Assembly (NCBI GenBank): GCA_030524715.1
Contig: JAUNGB010000040.1
Span: 1-45,893, forward strand
Reading direction: 5' to 3'
Origin: Eubacteriales bacterium
GTDB taxonomy: Bacteria > Bacillota > Clostridia > Lachnospirales > Lachnospiraceae
DNA: 45,893 bases
A program made the translations under genes and the position numbers. Under the pieces are notes generated by a model. That model saw nothing but the letters and a program-made list of their open reading frames with translations, did not search any database and had not been told where the DNA came from. Of the stretch, positions 41,705-45,893 are shown one piece after another (within the stretch, counting starts at the first letter, position 1; each line of letters begins with the position of its first letter).

Positions 41705-41938
41705 ATGGCAATTATTTTAAGGCTTGACAGAATGATGGCTGACCGTAAAATGTCATTGAATGAATTGTCTCAGAAGGTAGGTATATCAAATGTAAATTTA
41801 TCAAATCTGAAAACCGGAAAGGTGAAAGCAATACGGTTCAGTACGCTGGACGCAATATGCAGAGTGCTGGAGTGTCAGCCCGGGGATATACTGGAATATG
41901 AGGCGAAAAAGTGCGAAGATGAATCCTTTGCGCGGTGA
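41705..41938 (+). CDS. YozG-like Cro/CI-type HTH regulator
   Basis: This 77-aa protein is a single HTH domain: RLDRMMADRKMSLNELSQKVGISNVNLSNLKTGKVKAIRFSTLDAICRVLECQPGDIL, covering residues 6-63. It has a short acidic/basic tail. It is coupled to the DUF2975 gene and likely controls that pair (inference). Confidence 0.9.
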   Translation: MAIILRLDRMMADRKMSLNELSQKVGISNVNLSNLKTGKVKAIRFSTLDAICRVLECQPGDILEYEAKKCEDESFAR

Positions 41939-42010
41939 ACATGGTCTGTAAGCGGCAGCGGCGCTTTGAGGAAACGGTTGAGTTTTTGGCTTGGAAAGGA
42001 GTGTATGTAA

Positions 42011-43729
42011 ATGGAACGCATAAATAAGAAGCTTCCTGTTGGAGTTGAGGATTTTAGCAAAATCCGGACAGAAGGATTTTATTATATTGATAAAACAGGA
42101 TTGATTAAGGAACTCCTGAATAATTGGGGGGAAGTGAATCTTTTTACACGTCCCAGACGGTTTGGAAAGAGCCTGAATATGAGCATGCTGAAGAGCTTTC
42201 TTGAGATCGGCTGTGACAAAGCATTGTTTGACGGACTCAAGATTTCAAAAGAAACGGCGTTATGTGAAGAATTTATGGGGAAGTTCCCGGTTGTGTCAAT
42301 ATCATTAAAAGGGGTAAACGGGAATGGTTTTAACACTGCGCGTGAGATGCTGTGTTCTGTGATCGGTACGGAAGCGATGCGGTTTCAGTTTTTGCTTGAA
42401 AGTGACAGATTAACGGAAAAAGAAAAGATGCAGTATCATCAGTTGACGATGATTGATACAACCAATCAGGGCTCTTTTGTTATGTCTGATTCTATCCTGA
42501 TGGGAAGCCTGAAAACGCTTTCCATGCTGCTGCAAAAGTATTATGGGACTAAAGTAATTATTTTGATCGATGAATATGACGTGCCGTTGGCGAAGGCGAA
42601 TGAGAACGGTTATTATGATCAGATGGTCACATTGATCCGGGTTCTGTTTGAACAGGCATTGAAGACAAATGATCATCTTCAGTTTGCAGTGCTGACAGGC
42701 TGTCTGCGTGTGGCGAAAGAAAGCATTTTTACCGGACTGAATAACCTAAAGGTGTTGTCCATAACGTCGGTGAGTTTTGATGAATCTTTTGGTTTTACGG
42801 ATGAAGAAGTGAAAGCACTGTTGGAATATTATGGACTTTCCAATTGTTACAGCGCCGTGAAAGACTGGTACGATGGATATCATTTTGGAAATGTGGATGT
42901 ATATTGCCCGTGGGACGTGATCAGTTATATCGATGAGCGAAGAGTTGATTCCACGCTTGTGCCGAAGAATTACTGGTCAAATACAAGCAGCAATGATGTG
43001 GTAAGGCATTTTATTGAAAAAGCTGATGCAGGAACGACCAAAAGAGAGATTGAGCGTCTCATTGCCGGAGACTTTGTGGTGAAAGAAATTCATCAGGAAT
43101 TAACATATAAAGAGATGTATGATTCCATTGAAAATATATGGAGCGTCTTATTTACCACAGGTTATCTGACTCAGCGGGGACGGCTGCAGAATGACGTATA
43201 TCAATTGGTGATTCCCAATATGGAAATCCGGACGATCTTTACCGGGCAGATCATGAAGCTGTTTAAAGAAAGTGTGAAGAAGGATGGATCTGCACTGAAT
43301 GCTTTCTGTGACGCGTTAAAGAACGGGGACGCAGACGGCGTGGAGCGGCAGTTTGAAAAATATTTGAAAAAAACAATCAGTATTCGGGATACATTTGTAA
43401 GAAAAACCACAAAAGAAAATTTTTATCATGGCATCCTGCTTGGAATCCTTGGATTTAAAGAGTCCTGGGGCGTAAGTTCCAATAAGGAGGCGGGAGATGG
43501 ATACAATGATATCCAGGTGGAGATTGACGACGAGGATATCGGGATTATAATTGAAGTAAAATATGCACATAATGCGGACCTGGAATCCGGCTGCACAGAG
43601 GCTTTGGAGCAGATTAACAAGAATGGTTATGCAGAACAGCTCCGGGAGGACGGGATGCAGACAATTCTGAAGTACGGTATTGCATGCTATAAGAAAAAAT
43701 GCAGAGTGCTGCTGGAGAGGGAAGAATAG
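42011..43729 (+). CDS. AAA-ATPase-like / PD-(D/E)XK nuclease fusion protein
   Basis: This 572-aa protein belongs to a large family in anaerobes. Its N-terminal ATPase (AAA-ATPase_like) opens LPVGVEDFSKIRTEGFYYIDKT and has a P-loop variant TRPRRFGKS (residues 46-54) and Walker B VIILIDEYD (about 182-190). The C-terminal PD-(D/E)XK nuclease domain (about 440-570) carries DIQVEIDDEDIGIIIEVK with the active-site Asp and Glu-x-Lys. The function is unproven: defence, plasmid/phage exclusion and transposon links have been proposed for relatives. It has an AAAGGAG RBS and stands alone, often in multiple copies per genome (family knowledge). Confidence 0.85.
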   Translation: MERINKKLPVGVEDFSKIRTEGFYYIDKTGLIKELLNNWGEVNLFTRPRRFGKSLNMSMLKSFLEIGCDKALFDGLKISKETALCEEFMGKFPVVSISLKGVNGNGFNTAREMLCSVIGTEAMRFQFLLESDRLTEKEKMQYHQLTMIDTTNQGSFVMSDSILMGSLKTLSMLLQKYYGTKVIILIDEYDVPLAKANENGYYDQMVTLIRVLFEQALKTNDHLQFAVLTGCLRVAKESIFTGLNNLKVLSITSVSFDESFGFTDEEVKALLEYYGLSNCYSAVKDWYDGYHFGNVDVYCPWDVISYIDERRVDSTLVPKNYWSNTSSNDVVRHFIEKADAGTTKREIERLIAGDFVVKEIHQELTYKEMYDSIENIWSVLFTTGYLTQRGRLQNDVYQLVIPNMEIRTIFTGQIMKLFKESVKKDGSALNAFCDALKNGDADGVERQFEKYLKKTISIRDTFVRKTTKENFYHGILLGILGFKESWGVSSNKEAGDGYNDIQVEIDDEDIGIIIEVKYAHNADLESGCTEALEQINKNGYAEQLREDGMQTILKYGIACYKKKCRVLLEREE

Positions 43730-43891
43730 CAGAGCCGAAAATAACTTGCCAGAGAAACTGTGTTGGATTCGGCAAAGTACATATTAGATAATCAAATCAT
43801 ATATCGTACTTCCTCTTTTTTTAAGTATATTTTGTGCATCTTCTGTATAGAGAATAATTCAGAGGTATCGTACAGGGCAGGTCATATACTA

Positions 43892-43920
43892 TTGATACCA
43901 TAACGGAATACCGTTATAAT
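43892..43920 (+). promoter_or_regulatory. Promoter with internal palindrome
   Basis: TTGATA (43892-43897) and TATAAT (43915-43920) are 17 bp apart. The spacer holds the palindrome ATAACGG-AATA-CCGTTAT (43900-43917), a candidate operator. Confidence 0.75.
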
Positions 43921-43950
43921 ATGAGCAAGAAGCACGAAGAGGTGATGGAT

Positions 43951-44403
43951 ATGCTGAAAGACCGGCTGTCGAAAGCATTGGAAGTGTCAATGGAAGAACT
44001 CCTGTTGGAGAATCAGGAATATCGGAGCAATTTTGAAACTTTTAAGAGCAATGTATGCCATCTCGTTAAAGATCAGGGTGATCTGGATTTTATTATTGAG
44101 GTTTTACAGTCAAAAGACATTCGCCGCTATTGGGATCGGAAATGGTATCCGGAAGCCTTTTATCTTCTGGCGATGGTGGACTATCTGAGCCGGGTAAATA
44201 GATATGCGAAGGATCTATTGTTGAAAGCTTTGGAAACACCGGATTTGGAGGCGCTATTTCTGGAACAATGTGAGGATGAGACCGAGGCAAAGGCTGCCAT
44301 TCTTGAAATCGAGCGCAAGTATCCGAAAGTGGTTCGGGAGGACAATGTAAGCGACATTATTCAGGCCGCGCTTGCCAGAAAGAAACAGACCAGAGAACGA
44401 TAA
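43951..44403 (+). CDS. Hypothetical protein, 150 aa
   Basis: I do not recognise this protein. It is predicted to be fully helical and charged (MLKDRLSKALEVSMEELLLENQ... to ALARKKQTRER), with no membrane helix and no visible catalytic motif. The central segment FIIEVLQSKDIRRYWDRKWYPEAFYLLAMVDYLSRVN looks like a protein-interaction helical bundle. The frame is open from ATG 43921, but that codon abuts the -10 box, so it cannot be in the transcript. ATG 43951 has AGAGG eight bases upstream (ATG 43945 is too close). A palindrome inside its promoter suggests self-control, as in toxin-antitoxin or defence units, but no partner toxin is evident. Confidence 0.65.
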   Translation: MLKDRLSKALEVSMEELLLENQEYRSNFETFKSNVCHLVKDQGDLDFIIEVLQSKDIRRYWDRKWYPEAFYLLAMVDYLSRVNRYAKDLLLKALETPDLEALFLEQCEDETEAKAAILEIERKYPKVVREDNVSDIIQAALARKKQTRER

Positions 44404-44442
44404 GATTTTGTTAAGCGGAGCAAAACAAATACGCCCAAGTTT

Positions 44443-44553
44443 ATGTATTACGATGAATGCTACATGCTGCCCTCACGGATCTCCCTGGACAGGCTGCAGA
44501 ATGAGGAGGAATTAACGCCGACTGAAGGAAAAGGTATATTGTGTGGAAAATGA
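44443..44553 (+). pseudogene. Possible coding remnant, 36 codons
   Basis: The frame reads MYYDECYMLPSRISLDRL, then QNEEELTPTEGKGILCGK and a stop. The composition looks protein-like rather than random, but there is no RBS and no family I recognise. It may be the tail of a lost gene in this accessory region. Confidence 0.25.
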
Positions 44554-44570
44554 AGAGAAAGGAACTAAAG

Positions 44571-44745
44571 TTTGTAAATATGTAATCTGATCCGGTTTGC
44601 GTTACCAGCGTTTCGGCATATAAATCGAATAAAGTGATATTTGAAAAAACAAAATTGGCGATATATAATATAAATATGGCGTATAAAACGCCAAAAATAT
44701 AATATGCAAATACTATTTGGCGATTTATGATAGAAAGGCGCGATT
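44571..44745 (+). promoter_or_regulatory. AT-rich control region with TGGCG repeats
   Basis: The stretch before the ATPase gene is strongly AT-rich. It holds TTGGCGATATATAATATAAA (from about 44680) plus further TGGCG words, including GGCGT-ATAAA-ACGCC (hairpin) and TTTGGCGATTTATGATAGAA just before the start. TATAAT-like words overlap. It looks like clustered operators on a promoter. Confidence 0.45.
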
Positions 44746-45843
44746 ATGAAAATTATTGGCAGAAAACGGGAAAAGGATAGCCTGATGCAGTGTCTGATGT
44801 CAAAGCGACCGGAATTTGTTGCTGTTTACGGAAGAAGAAGGGTGGGAAAAACGTATCTGATTCGAGAATACTTTAATAAACAGTTTTCTTTTTATACCAC
44901 GGGTCTTTCGGATGAAAAGACAAAGGGACAGTTACGTGCTTTTCATGCAAGTTTGAATGCGTATGGACATGAAGATAAAAGTATTCCCAGAGATTGGTTT
45001 GAAGCATTTACACGTTTGAGGGAACTTCTTGAAAGTGATAAAGTATACCGTGAACCAATAAATAATAAAAGGGTGATATTTCTTGATGAACTTCCCTGGA
45101 TGGACACTGCCAGATCAGACTTTAAAAGCGCTCTTGATTACTTTTGGAACTGCTGGGCATCAGCGCAGGAGGATCTGGTATTGATTGCCTGCGGATCTGC
45201 AACATCATGGATCATAACGAACCTTCTTACTAACAAAAAAGGATTTCATAACAGAATAACAAGACATATTCACCTTTTACCATTCTCATTGGCAGAATGT
45301 GAAGAATTGTTCGCACTTAATGATATAGTCATGACCAGGAGCCAGATGATCGAAAGCTATATGGTTTTCGGCGGTATACCCCATTATCTGAATCTTTTGG
45401 ATTCACGTCTTAGCCTTGCGCAGAATATTAATGAACTGTGCTTTAAGGAGTATGGTTACCTTCACGACGAGTACTGCAATCTTTTTTACTCATTGTATGA
45501 TAAGCCGGAAAAGCATATGGCTATACTTGAAACGCTGGCAAGAAACAGAGACGGTATGACAAGAGCGGAGCTTTCAAAAGAAAAAGAAATTGGAGGCGGA
45601 TCTGTTCTCACAAAGAACCTGCGTGAATTGGAAGAGTGCGGTTTTATTCGGAAATTCATTAATTTCACGAAAGGAGAGGGAGAGTCGTTTTACCAACTGA
45701 TCGATCCGTTTACACTTTTTAGTATCAGGTTCATAAAGAACAAGAAGTTTGATTCATGGAATGAGTATATTAACACGCCGGGTTATCATTCGTGGCGGGG
45801 AAATTCTTTTGAAATAGGGCTACCGCAATCCCACTGGATTTAG
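44746..45843 (+). pseudogene. ATPase_2-family ATP-binding protein, C-terminally truncated
   Basis: The 365-aa frame starts as a typical archaeal-type STAND-like ATPase. Walker A is YGRRRVGKTYLI (residues about 27-38), Walker B RVIFLDELPWMDT (about 108-120), sensor LIACGSATSWI, then a winged-helix segment (LARNRDGMTRAELSKEKEIGGGSVLTKNLREL). It should continue into a DUF234 nuclease-like domain (family members are about 460 aa). After HSWRGNSFE it switches to IGLPQSHWI and stops, exactly where a hairpin-bearing sequence (45818-45862) begins. The end therefore seems to be disrupted by an insertion. The ATG at 44746 has AAAGG upstream. Confidence 0.7.
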
Positions 45844-45893
45844 ACGGTGGGTTAAGGTAGCCAAAAGTGTCGGCTTGTGATATACTTGCTTCA
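45818..45893. mobile_element. Probable insertion sequence end (hairpin), continues past the window
   Basis: GGCTACC (45818-45824) pairs with GGTAGCC (45856-45862), and inside it CCCAC (45830-45834) pairs with GTGGG (45847-45851). A subterminal hairpin of this kind is characteristic of IS200/IS605-type elements. It starts where the ATPase reading frame loses similarity to its family. No transposase is visible before the window ends. Confidence 0.5.

Overview
The window looks like chromosome from a Gram-positive anaerobe of the Lachnospiraceae (Blautia/Ruminococcus-like). This is inferred from AGGAGG-type ribosome binding sites, TTGACA-17-TATAAT promoters, protein families typical of gut clostridia (Rpn-type nuclease, AAA/PD-(D/E)XK protein, DUF2975-HTH pair, tandem GH94 phosphorylases, domain-swapped GH3) and several families of short palindromic intergenic repeats. 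No 16S gene or plasmid/phage core genes are present, so the species is not fixed.

Layout. (1) 1-2.4 kb: tRNA-Pro, an Rpn-family nuclease and a sigma-70-like protein that ends before region 4. (2) 2.4-8.1 kb, minus strand: a MarR-controlled heterodimeric ABC exporter and an EamA transporter. (3) 8.1-11.0 kb, minus: a guanine-class riboswitch ahead of guanine deaminase and an NCS2 purine permease, a guanine salvage/catabolism operon. (4) 11.4-18 kb: an AI-2E-type membrane protein, then a NarL-type two-component system divergent from a three-gene ABC-2 exporter. (5) 18-25.6 kb: a RhuM remnant, argG divergent from argCJBD, and an AraC-family regulator directly after argD. (6) 25.7-37.1 kb: a beta-glucan/beta-glucoside locus, with two GH94 phosphorylases on the minus strand divergent from a sugar ABC transporter (binding protein plus two permeases, no ATPase) and a GH3 beta-glucosidase. 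(7) 37.3-41 kb: a ferrous iron (Feo) operon, feoA-feoA-feoB plus two small membrane-anchored metal-binding proteins. (8) 41-45.9 kb: accessory DNA with DUF2975/HTH, an AAA/PD-(D/E)XK protein, an unknown 150-aa protein, and an ATPase_2-family gene cut off by what looks like the end of an insertion sequence running out of the window.

How parts work together. Region 6 can be read as one catabolic unit: a beta-linked oligosaccharide is imported, then split either by inorganic phosphate (GH94, giving glucose-1-phosphate) or by water (GH3). A 26-bp inverted repeat sits almost symmetrically before the two divergent promoters and is a strong operator candidate. Region 3 pairs uptake and deamination of guanine under an RNA switch whose terminator arm overlaps the aptamer, which suggests that the ligand turns the operon on. 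Regions 2, 5, 7 and 8 each carry recognisable operator-like palindromes, described below.

The main points for follow-up are the guanine ON-switch, the symmetric operators and 21-bp iterons at the GH94/ABC junction, the sigma-like protein without region 4, the binding protein without a lipobox cysteine, repeated iron-box candidates in the feo operon, and three or four families of dispersed palindromic repeats.
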